From: Bacillota bacterium
GTDB lineage: Bacteria > Bacillota > Clostridia > Christensenellales > Borkfalkiaceae
Reading direction: 5' to 3'
Assembly (NCBI GenBank): GCA_021768985.1
Contig: JAETTR010000024.1
Span: 1 to 10,793, forward strand
Length of the DNA stretch: 10,793 bases
Shown here piece by piece: positions 1 through 6,657 of the stretch; positions within the stretch are counted from its first letter, which is position 1; every line of letters begins with the position of its first letter. The notes beneath the pieces were generated by a model. The model was not told the origin of the DNA and did not search any database. It saw only the letters and a list, made by a program, of their open reading frames with translations. The position numbers and the translations under genes were made by a program.

Positions 1-410
1 CCCCGTCGCTGGAAAACATGCTGAAAGAGTTAAAGAGCGATCTGGGCTACGACCCGCCGAAATCGGGGAATCTGACCAAGTGGGCGAAGGAGGGCGTGCT
101 GATGATGAACACCGCGCTCACCGTGCGGGCGCATCAGGCGAATTCCCACGCGAACTGCGGGTGGAGCTGGTTCACCGACTCGGTGATTTCCATTTTAAGC
201 GAGCAAAAGGAGCACCTCGTATTCCTGCTCTGGGGCGGAAACGCGCGGCGGAAGGTTCCGCTGATCGACAAAAGCAAGCATCTGATATTGGAATGCGCGC
301 ACCCCTCTCCCCTCTCCGCGTTCAACGGGTTCTTCGGTTGCAGACATTACTCGAAAACCAACGAGTATCTGACCGCCCACGGCTTAAAACCCATCGATTG
401 GAGATTATAA
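1..410 (+). CDS. ung: Uracil-DNA glycosylase, C-terminal part (5' end outside window)
   Basis: Removes uracil from DNA as the first step of base excision repair. The reading frame is open from base 3 (Pro-Ser-Leu-Glu-Asn) and ends at TAA 408-410, so the gene enters from the left and the Met at 18 is internal. Family-1 UDG hallmarks are visible: a GVLMMNTALTVRAHQANSH-type segment, the LLWGGNAR strand, and the HPSPLSA motif, which is the uracil/DNA-binding leucine loop with its catalytic His. The GQDPYH water-activating motif lies upstream of the window and cannot be checked. The gene converges on the clp operon, sharing a bidirectional terminator. Identity is secure; completeness is unknown. 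Confidence 0.95.
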   Translation, partial: PSLENMLKELKSDLGYDPPKSGNLTKWAKEGVLMMNTALTVRAHQANSHANCGWSWFTDSVISILSEQKEHLVFLLWGGNARRKVPLIDKSKHLILECAHPSPLSAFNGFFGCRHYSKTNEYLTAHGLKPIDWRL

Positions 411-412
411 CA

Positions 413-450
413 GAAAAGCCCCGCCGACGGTTTCGTCGGCGGGGCTTTTC
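413..450. terminator. Bidirectional intrinsic terminator between ung and clpC
   Basis: Perfect 17-bp stem (413-429 with 434-450) around a GTTT loop, GC-rich in its core and flanked by GAAAA on the left and TTTTC on the right. It therefore has a T-rich 3' arm on either strand. It lies three bases after the ung stop and nine before the clpC stop, so it can end both convergent transcripts. Confidence 0.9.
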
Positions 451-458
451 GATTCTCT

Positions 459-2903
459 TTATTCTTCCGATACGACGATTTCGCCGTCGATTTCGTCTAC
501 GATCGCGGTGCTGCCCGCGGATATTTTTCCGAGCAGAATGGCTTCCGAAAGTGGATCCTCCACCCGCTTCTGAATCACCCGCTTTAACGGACGGGCGCCG
601 AACTCCTCGTCGTACCCCTCCTCCACAAGCCGAAGCTTGGCGCGCGCGCTCACTTTCAAGCCGACGCCCTTCTCTTTCATGCGCTTTCCGAGCACGTTTA
701 AAATCTTTTCGCAGATCTTCGTCGCGTCCTCCTGCGAGAGCTTGTGGAACACGATGATATCGTCCAGACGGTTCAAAAATTCGGGTTTGAACTGCGCTTT
801 GAGCGCTTCTTCGATCCGCGATTTCATATCCTCGTACTCCGAATTTTCATCCGCCGCGCGGAAGCCGAGCGCGCCCACGTCCTTCACCTCGTGCGCGCCC
901 ACGTTCGAAGTCATGATGAGCACGGTGTTCTTAAAGGACACCACCCGCCCGCGGTTATCCGTCAGCCGTCCGTCGTCCAGAATCTGCAAGAGCAGGTTGA
1001 ACACGTCGGGGTGCGCCTTCTCGATTTCGTCGAACAGCACGACCGAATAGGGCTTGCGGCGGACGCGCTCGGTCAGCTGTCCGCCCGCGTTGTCGTCGTA
1101 TCCCACGTAGCCGGGCGCCGCGCCGATCAGCTTGGAAACCGAGCTCTTTTCCATATATTCGGACATATCGAGGCGGACCATCAAATTCTCGTCGCCGAAC
1201 ATGCACTCGGCGAGCGCTTTGGTCAGATCGGTTTTCCCCACGCCCGTGGGTCCGACGAAGATAAACGAACCGATCGGACGGTTGGGATCCTTTAATCCCG
1301 CGCGGGCGCGGCGGATTGCCTTCGCGACGGCGGCTACAGCCTCGTTCTGCCCCACGATCCGCCCGTGCAATTCCTCTTCGAGGTGCATCAGGCGGTCGCT
1401 CTCCTCTTCGGTGAGCTTCAAAACGGGCACCCCCGTCCAGCTGCTGACGATCTCCGCCACGTCCTCCGTTCCGATCGTGAGATGGGTCGCGGCGCGCTTG
1501 CGGTTCCAGTCCTCCCGCTTGCGGTTCAGCTCGTCGGAAAGCTCTTCGATCTGCGCAGAGAGATCGTCGGCGCGGGCGAAGTCGTTCCACTTGCGCGCGT
1601 TCTCGTAGTCCGTTTTCAGCCGCGTGAGCTTTTCCGCGCTCTCGCGGAATTCCGCAGGTCCGTTATAGGAATTCAACCGCGCGCGGGAAGCCGCTTCGTC
1701 GATCAGATCGATCGCCTTGTCGGGCAGAAAACGGTCGGTAATGTATCGGTCGGAGAGCCTTGCCGCCGCCTCGATCGCTTCGTCGGTGATCACCACATTA
1801 TGGTGTGCCTCGTACTTGTCGCGCACGCCGCGCAGAATCACGATCGTGTCCTCCACCGTCGGCTGATCGACGATTACGGGCGTAAAGCGGCGTTCGAGGG
1901 CGGGGTCCTTTTCGATGTACTTGCGGTATTCGTCCAGCGTGGTCGCGCCCACCGTCTGCAATTCGCCCCGCGCGAGCATGGGCTTCAAAATGTTCGAAGC
2001 GTCCATCTTGCTGTCCGCCGAACCGCCCGCGCCGACGATCAGATGAATCTCGTCGATAAACAGAATGATATTGCGGTTGCCCACGATCGTCTTCATCAGC
2101 CCCGTGAGCCGCTCCTCGAAGTCGCCGCGGTAGCGGGTGCCCGCCACAAGGGTGGAGATGTTCAGCGAAAACACCGTCTTGCCGCGCAACACCTCGGGCA
2201 CTTCGCCCGAAACGATCGCCTGCGCCAGCCCCTCGATGACCGCGCTCTTGCCAACGCCCGGCTCGCCGATGAGCACGGGGTTGTTCTTCGTGCGGCGCGA
2301 TAAGATCTGAATCACCTTTTCGATCTCTCTTCTCCGCCCGATCACGGGGTCGAGCTTGCCCTCCGCCGCGCGGCGGGTGAGATCGACGCCGAACTGCAAA
2401 AGATTCTCGTCGAGCTCCTCCTCGTGCTCCTCCTTCCACCCGTAATCCTGTTCGCGCAAAACGGGCTTTTCCTCCTCGGGCGGGAGATCGGCGATAAAGT
2501 CGTCGCAGCTCTGAATCAGCGCCTTGATATCCACCGACAGCCCGCGGAGGATATCGATAGCGACGCCCTCCTTCAAATTGAGCAGCACCCGAAGCGCGTG
2601 CTCGGTGCCCGCGAGCACGTAGCCGTTCTTCGTCGCGCATTCCCGCGCCGCGCCCTTGATCCACTTGATGCGGGGGGATTCCCCGTAGTAGGTTGCGCTG
2701 TGCTTCGCCGCGCGCTTGAAATACTCTTTGTAACGCTCCAATTCCACGCCCGCCGCGTTCAACAGCTTCGCCGCGGAGGAATCGTTCACGCAGAGAAACC
2801 CGAGCAACAGATGCTCGGTGCCGAAATAGTCCGTATGATAGATTTTCGCCGCCTCTTCCGCGAGTGCGAGCGCCTGCGTCAGATGATTGGTAAAAGCCGC
2901 CAT
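459..2903 (-). CDS. clpC: ATP-dependent Clp protease ATP-binding subunit ClpC
   Basis: HSP100 unfoldase that feeds substrates, including arginine-phosphorylated proteins, to ClpP. 814 residues, normal for ClpC. It has two Clp-N repeats (about 1-135) with TEH motifs at 29-31 and 100-102. In B. subtilis ClpC the equivalent glutamates bind phosphoarginine. AAA1 has Walker A 213-220 (GEPGVGKS) and Walker B LFIDEIH 281-287. A short M domain (about 410-470, Phe442) follows. AAA2 has Walker A 551-558 (GPTGVGKT) and Walker B near 621-631. An LGF tripeptide at 679-681 fits the ClpP-docking loop. I chose ATG at 2903 because GGAAAGGAG lies five bases upstream; an in-frame GTG at 2924 would add seven residues without such a site. 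Last gene of the operon, 25 bases after mcsB. Confidence 0.96.
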   Translation of the reverse strand: MAAFTNHLTQALALAEEAAKIYHTDYFGTEHLLLGFLCVNDSSAAKLLNAAGVELERYKEYFKRAAKHSATYYGESPRIKWIKGAARECATKNGYVLAGTEHALRVLLNLKEGVAIDILRGLSVDIKALIQSCDDFIADLPPEEEKPVLREQDYGWKEEHEEELDENLLQFGVDLTRRAAEGKLDPVIGRRREIEKVIQILSRRTKNNPVLIGEPGVGKSAVIEGLAQAIVSGEVPEVLRGKTVFSLNISTLVAGTRYRGDFEERLTGLMKTIVGNRNIILFIDEIHLIVGAGGSADSKMDASNILKPMLARGELQTVGATTLDEYRKYIEKDPALERRFTPVIVDQPTVEDTIVILRGVRDKYEAHHNVVITDEAIEAAARLSDRYITDRFLPDKAIDLIDEAASRARLNSYNGPAEFRESAEKLTRLKTDYENARKWNDFARADDLSAQIEELSDELNRKREDWNRKRAATHLTIGTEDVAEIVSSWTGVPVLKLTEEESDRLMHLEEELHGRIVGQNEAVAAVAKAIRRARAGLKDPNRPIGSFIFVGPTGVGKTDLTKALAECMFGDENLMVRLDMSEYMEKSSVSKLIGAAPGYVGYDDNAGGQLTERVRRKPYSVVLFDEIEKAHPDVFNLLLQILDDGRLTDNRGRVVSFKNTVLIMTSNVGAHEVKDVGALGFRAADENSEYEDMKSRIEEALKAQFKPEFLNRLDDIIVFHKLSQEDATKICEKILNVLGKRMKEKGVGLKVSARAKLRLVEEGYDEEFGARPLKRVIQKRVEDPLSEAILLGKISAGSTAIVDEIDGEIVVSEE

Positions 2904-2928
2904 CTTTTCTCCTTTCCGCAACACGAAG

Positions 2929-3975
2929 TCAGCGGATCAGCTCCATTTTTCTGATTTTTCTCGCCGCGCATTCGGCGCGGAATTCGTTCTGTTCCTCGAC
3001 GGAGAGCGGCTCCCCGTTCAGGCGGTCGAGCCCCGCGGGACGCATTTCCACGGCGAGATCGCCGAGCTCCGCCATGCGGTCGTCCTTCCGGTCGTCGCCG
3101 CCGAAATAGCCGAGCGCCACGCCCAGCTTCAACTGCGTAATCAGCGTTTCGAACTCCTTCGCCTCCACGCGACAGGCGTTCGTCAGAATCCCGTATGCGC
3201 GCATGACGGAGTCCTTCAGGCGGATCCCGCCTTCCTTTTTCAGATTCTCCCGTTCGCGGGTTTCGAACTCCGCGAGGAATTTCACCGACTTGATCACCAC
3301 CCGCAGTATCTCGTCCTCCGACCGCCCGAGGGTCACCTCGTTGCTGATCTGAAAGAGATCCCCTTCGCTCCCGCTCCCCTCGCCGAGGGAACCGCGCACG
3401 GCGAGCCCCCGCCGCGTAAAATCGGGATAGAGCCCCTGCAAAATCCCCCTGCGCGAAAGCGCGGGCAGAAAGAGCATGACGGAAGCGCGAAGCCCCGTGC
3501 CGAGATTGGTGGGGCACGCGGTGAGATAGCCCAGCCGCTCGTCATACGCGAAGGGCAGAGATTCGCAGATCGCGTCGTCGATTCCGCAAATGCGCTCGTA
3601 CGCGCCCTTCAGATCGAATCCCTTGGTAAAATACTGCTCGCGGATATGATCCTCCTCGTTCACCATGACCGAAATATTTTCGTCCTGATGCACGAACGCC
3701 GCCGAAATTTTGCGATGCTTCAAAAGATCGCGGCTGATCAGATTGCGCTCCACGAGATACGCCGCGGTGACGTCCGAAATCACGCTCATTTCGTACAGCT
3801 TAAAGGCGTCGATCGCGCCAAGCTGCGCGCCCACGAGCCGGATAATTTCGTCCGCCTGTTCTTCGGCGTGCTTGTCGCGCAACAGCCGACCGGGGAAGGG
3901 ATAATCCGCAAAATTCCGCGCCAGCCGCAGACGGGAGGACACGGCGATCGTTTCGTAATAGTCGGGCGCGCTCAT
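2929..3975 (-). CDS. mcsB: Protein-arginine kinase McsB
   Basis: Guanido-phosphotransferase-fold kinase that phosphorylates arginines on proteins and so marks them for ClpCP. 348 residues, slightly shorter than the usual ~355-365 because the N terminus lacks about 14 residues. Visible motifs are SSRLRLARN (13-21), NEEDH (106-110), and the active-site loop CPTNLGTG with Cys154 at the catalytic cysteine position. FQISN and LG-SED segments of the phosphagen kinase fold also match. The C-terminal segment that in Bacillus/Geobacillus McsB carries the phosphoarginine-sensing RDxxRA motif reads QNEFRA at 329-334, so the first Arg and the Asp are replaced. ATG overlaps the mcsA stop (ATGA), with CGGAG eight bases upstream. 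Confidence 0.93.
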   Translation of the reverse strand: MSAPDYYETIAVSSRLRLARNFADYPFPGRLLRDKHAEEQADEIIRLVGAQLGAIDAFKLYEMSVISDVTAAYLVERNLISRDLLKHRKISAAFVHQDENISVMVNEEDHIREQYFTKGFDLKGAYERICGIDDAICESLPFAYDERLGYLTACPTNLGTGLRASVMLFLPALSRRGILQGLYPDFTRRGLAVRGSLGEGSGSEGDLFQISNEVTLGRSEDEILRVVIKSVKFLAEFETRERENLKKEGGIRLKDSVMRAYGILTNACRVEAKEFETLITQLKLGVALGYFGGDDRKDDRMAELGDLAVEMRPAGLDRLNGEPLSVEEQNEFRAECAARKIRKMELIR

Positions 3976-4388
3976 TTCTTCACTCCGGGATAGAGTTTTT
4001 TATTCAGCGATTCGAGCTGCGCTTTCAGGGAATCCGCGTCCGCGAAATCCCCGTTCAGAATCGCGCGTTCGAGCTTCGACTTTACGTAATCGTGTTCGCG
4101 CACGAGCTCCCGCGTCTCCTCGTAGCGGTCCAAGGGACGCTCGCTCTGCACCTTTCCCAGATGTCTGGTGCTCCCCTGCATCTTTCCGAGCATGGCGAGC
4201 ACCTCGTCGCGGAACGCGGTGTAGCAGTACGCGCAACCCGCGAGCCCCGTCTTTTGGAATTCCGAAAGCAAGGTTCCGCACTCGGGGCAGACGCCCTCTT
4301 TGCGGCGGCATTCGGCGCAGAGGAAGATCTCCTTCCCCTGTAAAATATACTTTTGCGCCTGATTTTTGCCACACTTGCCGCAAATCAT
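3972..4388 (-). CDS. mcsA: Protein-arginine kinase activator McsA (zinc-binding, UVR domain)
   Basis: Co-activator and adaptor of McsB. 138 residues. It has four CxxC pairs (Cys3/6, 24/27, 34/37, 52/55) that should form the zinc-binding half, then a linker. A UVR-type coiled helix pair follows at about 100-134 (ending SLKAQLESLNKKLYPG), as in UvrB/UvrC and known McsA proteins. Start ATG 4388 is preferred: GGGAG lies six bases upstream, and known McsA proteins begin Met-Ile-Cys. A GTG at 4403 would add five residues and touch the upstream stop. The stop overlaps the mcsB start by four bases, so the two are probably translationally coupled. Confidence 0.93.
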   Translation of the reverse strand: MICGKCGKNQAQKYILQGKEIFLCAECRRKEGVCPECGTLLSEFQKTGLAGCAYCYTAFRDEVLAMLGKMQGSTRHLGKVQSERPLDRYEETRELVREHDYVKSKLERAILNGDFADADSLKAQLESLNKKLYPGVKK

Positions 4389-4402
4389 TTCAATCTCCCG
4401 CA

Positions 4403-4630
4403 CTAATATTCAAGTTCGAAGCGGTACTTCTGCGCCGCGTCGGGGTATTTTTCCCGATCCACCTCGGAAAGAAACATTCCGAGCGGACGGACATACCGCG
4501 CGCGGTCGCCGTACAGCGCGCGGTACACCACGTAGGTTTCCCCCGTTTCGCTGTGCCGCGCCGTGCCTTCCACGAAATAGCGGTTCCCCTTAAAGTGACG
4601 GTAAACCGCGTGAATCTGCAATTCTCTCAT
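4403..4630 (-). CDS. DUF1653 family protein
   Basis: 75-residue protein with the signature of DUF1653: YRHFKGNRYFVEG near 10-22, ARHSETGETYVVYRALYG near 24-41, and VRPLGMF near 48-53. The family is a small beta-rich fold, widespread and often a stand-alone protein, whose biochemical role is not established to my knowledge. Its ATG overlaps the stop of the upstream membrane-protein gene (ATGA), and its stop is 14 bases before the mcsA start. No strong Shine-Dalgarno is seen, so translation probably depends on coupling. Its place inside a clp operon is unusual and suggests co-expression with protein quality control; that link is inference only. Confidence 0.88.
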   Translation of the reverse strand: MRELQIHAVYRHFKGNRYFVEGTARHSETGETYVVYRALYGDRARYVRPLGMFLSEVDREKYPDAAQKYRFELEY

Positions 4631-5700
4631 TTGACTTTATCGGGAAAGTTCTCCTTTAAAAATTCCATCGCGCCTTTCGGATTCGGGTAATGGTACGCGC
4701 CGTACGCGCATTCCGCGTCGAGCGCGGAAAACCCATTCTCTTCCGAAGCGGAAATCTTTACGATCTCTTCCCATTTTAAAAACATGCTCTCCGCGCGGTT
4801 TTTCTCCTTCCAGAAGAGCCCTTCGCGGTAGAACGCAAGCACGCTCTTCGCCGCCGCGAACGCGAATCCCGCCCGCCCGAGCAGGAACGCGCCGAACACG
4901 CCGAACAACGACCCTGCCGTCACGTTCATGAAGATGCCGACGGACACTGCCGCCGCGATGAAAACGACGCCCAAGCCGCCGAGCAGAAGCGCGCGGTTGC
5001 GCGCTCTTTTATCGGGGAAACGATATTTGACAAGACGGGTGAATTTACCGCGCGACGGGTTCTCCTGCGGAAGCTCGCCGACGAGCGTAAGCCCGTGGTT
5101 CGCAATACAGTCGTACAGCCGCCGTTTGCCGTCCGTCTGCACGAGCGCGGGCGGATCGCCCGCCTTGTATTTCCCCTTTTTCGCCAGATATTTGATCGGA
5201 ATTTCGAACACGACGCTCCACTCGCCCTTTTCTTTGGGCGCGCGGCGGGTGCATACCGAAAAGAACCGCATTTCCGAAAACGGCACGCGGATCGTTTCGC
5301 CCTTGCCGTCCTCGGCGTGAATGCGCAGACTCTCTTTTTCGAAGGCGGCAAGCGTACCCTCGCCCACGAAGAAGCTCTCTTCGCCGTCGCACCGTTCGCG
5401 GAAATCCCGCTCGGCACGGTCCGCGCCCTTCGCCGCTTTCCCGAGCGCGAGCGCGCCGAGCGCAAACGCGACCGAACCGCCCGCGAATCCGCCCGCGAGC
5501 GCGTACAAAAGGGTCTGTTCCGCAGGCGAATTGCCGCGGAATTCGAGCACGAGCAACACGACGAGCACGCCGATTAAAAGGAGCGCCGCCACCGCGCCGC
5601 CGACAAACGTAAGAATTGCCGCCGCCTTCCGCTTACGCGCAAGCGCGGCGCCCGTTTTTGCCCGCTCTTCCTGCGAAGCGGGAACGTCGATCTTTTTCAT
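4627..5700 (-). CDS. Membrane protein with two 2TM + PH-like units, function unknown
   Basis: 357 residues. Two pairs of hydrophobic helices (about 26-53 and 63-88; 237-257 and 262-284) each precede a soluble beta-rich stretch (about 108-206 and 286-353). Both soluble parts share a similar order: an aromatic strand followed by a charged turn (FEKESLRIHAED near 120-131; YREGLFWKEKNR near 291-302), then an amphipathic strand (IRVPFSEMRFFS; MFLKWEEIVKIS). This resembles bacterial PH-like domains of membrane proteins (YcxB/bPH type), but I do not recognise a named family. No signal peptide is obvious. Start ATG 5700 follows AAAAGG at modest strength. The gene overlaps DUF1653 by ATGA and is the first clearly coupled gene of the mcsA-mcsB-clpC group. 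Confidence 0.8.
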   Translation of the reverse strand: MKKIDVPASQEERAKTGAALARKRKAAAILTFVGGAVAALLLIGVLVVLLVLEFRGNSPAEQTLLYALAGGFAGGSVAFALGALALGKAAKGADRAERDFRERCDGEESFFVGEGTLAAFEKESLRIHAEDGKGETIRVPFSEMRFFSVCTRRAPKEKGEWSVVFEIPIKYLAKKGKYKAGDPPALVQTDGKRRLYDCIANHGLTLVGELPQENPSRGKFTRLVKYRFPDKRARNRALLLGGLGVVFIAAAVSVGIFMNVTAGSLFGVFGAFLLGRAGFAFAAAKSVLAFYREGLFWKEKNRAESMFLKWEEIVKISASEENGFSALDAECAYGAYHYPNPKGAMEFLKENFPDKVK

Positions 5701-5725
5701 ATTTTTACCTTTTCACGATACGGAA

Positions 5726-5748
5726 GCGCGCCTTAATAAAAGACGCGC
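5726..5748 (-). other. Imperfect hairpin between XRE regulator and membrane-protein gene
   Basis: Arms 5726-5734 and 5740-5748 pair with one mismatch around a five-base AATAA loop, GC-rich at the base. No T-tract follows on the minus strand, so it is a poor terminator; it could be a partial terminator or processing site. On the same strand, TTGAAA (5759-5754) with an A/T-rich TATTAA about 15 bases downstream could be a weak internal promoter for the clp group. Confidence 0.3.
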
Positions 5749-5755
5749 GTTAATT

Positions 5756-6364
5756 TCAATCCTTAAAAAAGTGTGCTTTTTTCCACCACACGAAGAAGAA
5801 GAGCGCCAACACCTGCAACGGAATCCCGATTAAGAAGATCAGCCAGATATTCTGCCCGAACGCGAACGCGGTCAGATAGACGCAGGCGAGCGTCGTCCAG
5901 ACCAATACCGATACGGAAACGACCCGCACGACTTTATATCCCCATACGCAGCTGAACACGAGCACCACGATTGCGGAAACGGGCACCGCGTAGAGGAAGG
6001 CAAGCCATAAAAATTGCAAACCGGGCGCGAAAATACCGATCATGACGAACAGCGCGACGGCAACCAGCCAGCACAACCCCACCGAACAGAGGATAATGAT
6101 GAGTCTGCGGAGCGCGCGGGTGTTCTTGGGAACGATCTGTTTTTCGGTGTGCTCGCGCACGAGATCGTCCACCGAAACGTGAAAGAGATCGGCAAGCTGT
6201 ACTAAAATGCGCACGTCGGGAATGCCGTTCCCCTGTTCCCATTTAGAAACGGACTTATCCGAATAATTCAGTTTTTCCGCCAACTCGAGCTGCGTCATGT
6301 TCGCCATTCTGCGCAAGCGCATAATGTTTTGTCCGATTGTAACGGCAAGGGTATCTGTTTCCAT
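5756..6364 (-). CDS. XRE-family regulator with C-terminal four-TM domain
   Basis: 202 residues. An HTH_3/XRE DNA-binding domain occupies about 12-66; the recognition helix region reads NYSDKSVSKWEQG, followed by PDVRILVQLADLFHVSVDDL. After a charged linker come four hydrophobic helices (about 88-112, 116-141, 146-168, 172-193). The DNA-binding part should therefore be held at the membrane inner face. Such XRE-TM regulators are common in Clostridia and Bacilli, mostly uncharacterised. I chose ATG 6364 because a perfect promoter ends six bases upstream; the open frame continues to 6553 but crosses that promoter. No Shine-Dalgarno is present, so translation is probably leaderless. The stop is 55 bases from the downstream membrane-protein gene, so it may head the clp operon where ctsR often sits. 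Confidence 0.88.
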   Translation of the reverse strand: METDTLAVTIGQNIMRLRRMANMTQLELAEKLNYSDKSVSKWEQGNGIPDVRILVQLADLFHVSVDDLVREHTEKQIVPKNTRALRRLIIILCSVGLCWLVAVALFVMIGIFAPGLQFLWLAFLYAVPVSAIVVLVFSCVWGYKVVRVVSVSVLVWTTLACVYLTAFAFGQNIWLIFLIGIPLQVLALFFFVWWKKAHFFKD

Positions 6365-6370
6365 ACCCGC

Positions 6371-6399
6371 ATTATAGCCTATTTTGACCACCTTGTCAA
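6371..6399 (-). promoter_or_regulatory. Perfect sigma-A-type promoter of the XRE-TM regulator
   Basis: On the minus strand TTGACA (6399-6394), a 17-base spacer and TATAAT (6376-6371) match consensus at all 12 positions. The expected +1, seven bases past the -10, is A6364, the first base of the start codon. The -35 overlaps a TTGAC-N6-GTCAA inverted repeat (6399-6384), a possible autoregulatory operator. Confidence 0.9.
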
Positions 6400-6403
6400 C
6401 GAT

Positions 6404-6480
6404 TCTACTGTGAGTAGACTGTGAATTTAAAACTCTACTGCGCGAAAAAGAGGGAATAGAGGAGAAAACGCAAACAGTAG
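6404..6480. promoter_or_regulatory. Cluster of short repeats between divergent promoters, candidate operators
   Basis: On the plus strand ACTGTGA occurs at 6407-6413 and again at 6418-6424, a period of exactly 11 bases. TCTAC-N5-GTAGA forms an inverted repeat at 6404-6418. CTACTG recurs at 6435-6440, 30 bases from the copy at 6405-6410. Its complement CAGTAG lies at 6475-6480, one base before the -35 of the divergent promoter. The array sits between the -35 boxes of both promoters and could bind a shared regulator. Confidence 0.55.
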
Positions 6481-6481
6481 G

Positions 6482-6510
6482 TTGAAAAATCCTCTCCGCC
6501 GTTTTATAAT
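6482..6510 (+). promoter_or_regulatory. Strong promoter of the predicted small RNA
   Basis: TTGAAA (6482-6487), a 17-base spacer and TATAAT (6505-6510) match 11 of 12 consensus positions. The expected +1 is G6517, which is also the first base of a 7-bp hairpin. No supported protein gene follows on this strand before a terminator. Confidence 0.8.
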
Positions 6511-6516
6511 AAAAGA

Positions 6517-6587
6517 GCAAACGGACGAATGCGTTTGCCTGAAATCCCGCCAAAAAGCGGCGCCGATCCCAGTCGGCTACGTTTTTT
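6517..6587 (+). ncRNA. Predicted small RNA, about 71 nt, family not recognised
   Basis: The predicted transcript starts at G6517 and opens with a perfect 7-bp stem (6517-6523 with 6532-6538, loop GACGAATG). Next comes a single-stranded CCTGAAAT stretch and a small CCGC/GCGG hairpin with an A-rich loop (6547-6560). It ends with a 6-bp stem (6562-6567 with 6572-6577) followed by six Ts (6582-6587). Promoter, 5' hairpin and terminator are spaced as expected for a stand-alone small RNA. I compared it mentally with common riboswitches, 6S, SRP and RoxS/RsaE and saw no match. An ATG-led frame at 6529 runs through both terminators without a ribosome binding site and is unlikely to be translated. Confidence 0.65.
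6562..6587 (+). terminator. Intrinsic terminator of the predicted small RNA
   Basis: Stem 6562-6567/6572-6577 with a CCCA loop, then TACG and six Ts. The stem is short (six pairs including one G-T), so termination may be partial; a much stronger hairpin at 6595-6638 lies just downstream as a backup. Confidence 0.6.
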
Positions 6588-6594
6588 ACTCTCC

Positions 6595-6644
6595 AATAAT
6601 ATAAACCCCTTCGCTCGCGCGAGGGGGTTTATATTATTCTTTTT
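6595..6644. terminator. Bidirectional terminator, 20-bp stem
   Basis: Arms 6595-6614 and 6619-6638 pair over 20 bases (one G-T) around a TCGC loop, with a GC core and AT-rich ends. TTTTT follows at 6640-6644 on the plus strand. On the minus strand the T-rich outer arm serves the Cys-rich protein gene that ends at 6658. It separates this gene from the small-RNA/regulator block. Confidence 0.85.
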
Positions 6645-6657
6645 CCCGTTTCTTTTT

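Noticed and set aside
1365..2303. 312-codon open frame on the plus strand, antisense to clpC
   Set aside because: A shadow of GC-rich clpC codons: no recognisable domain, no ribosome binding site, and the opposite strand is unambiguous ClpC.
2887..3993. 368-codon open frame on the plus strand, antisense to mcsB
   Set aside because: Covers mcsB and its junctions exactly in antisense, lacks any family motif, and is rich in Arg/His/Ala as expected of a shadow frame.
6365..6553. N-terminal extension of the XRE-TM frame by 63 residues
   Set aside because: It would run through a perfect promoter and the repeat array, and the added residues are not like XRE proteins.
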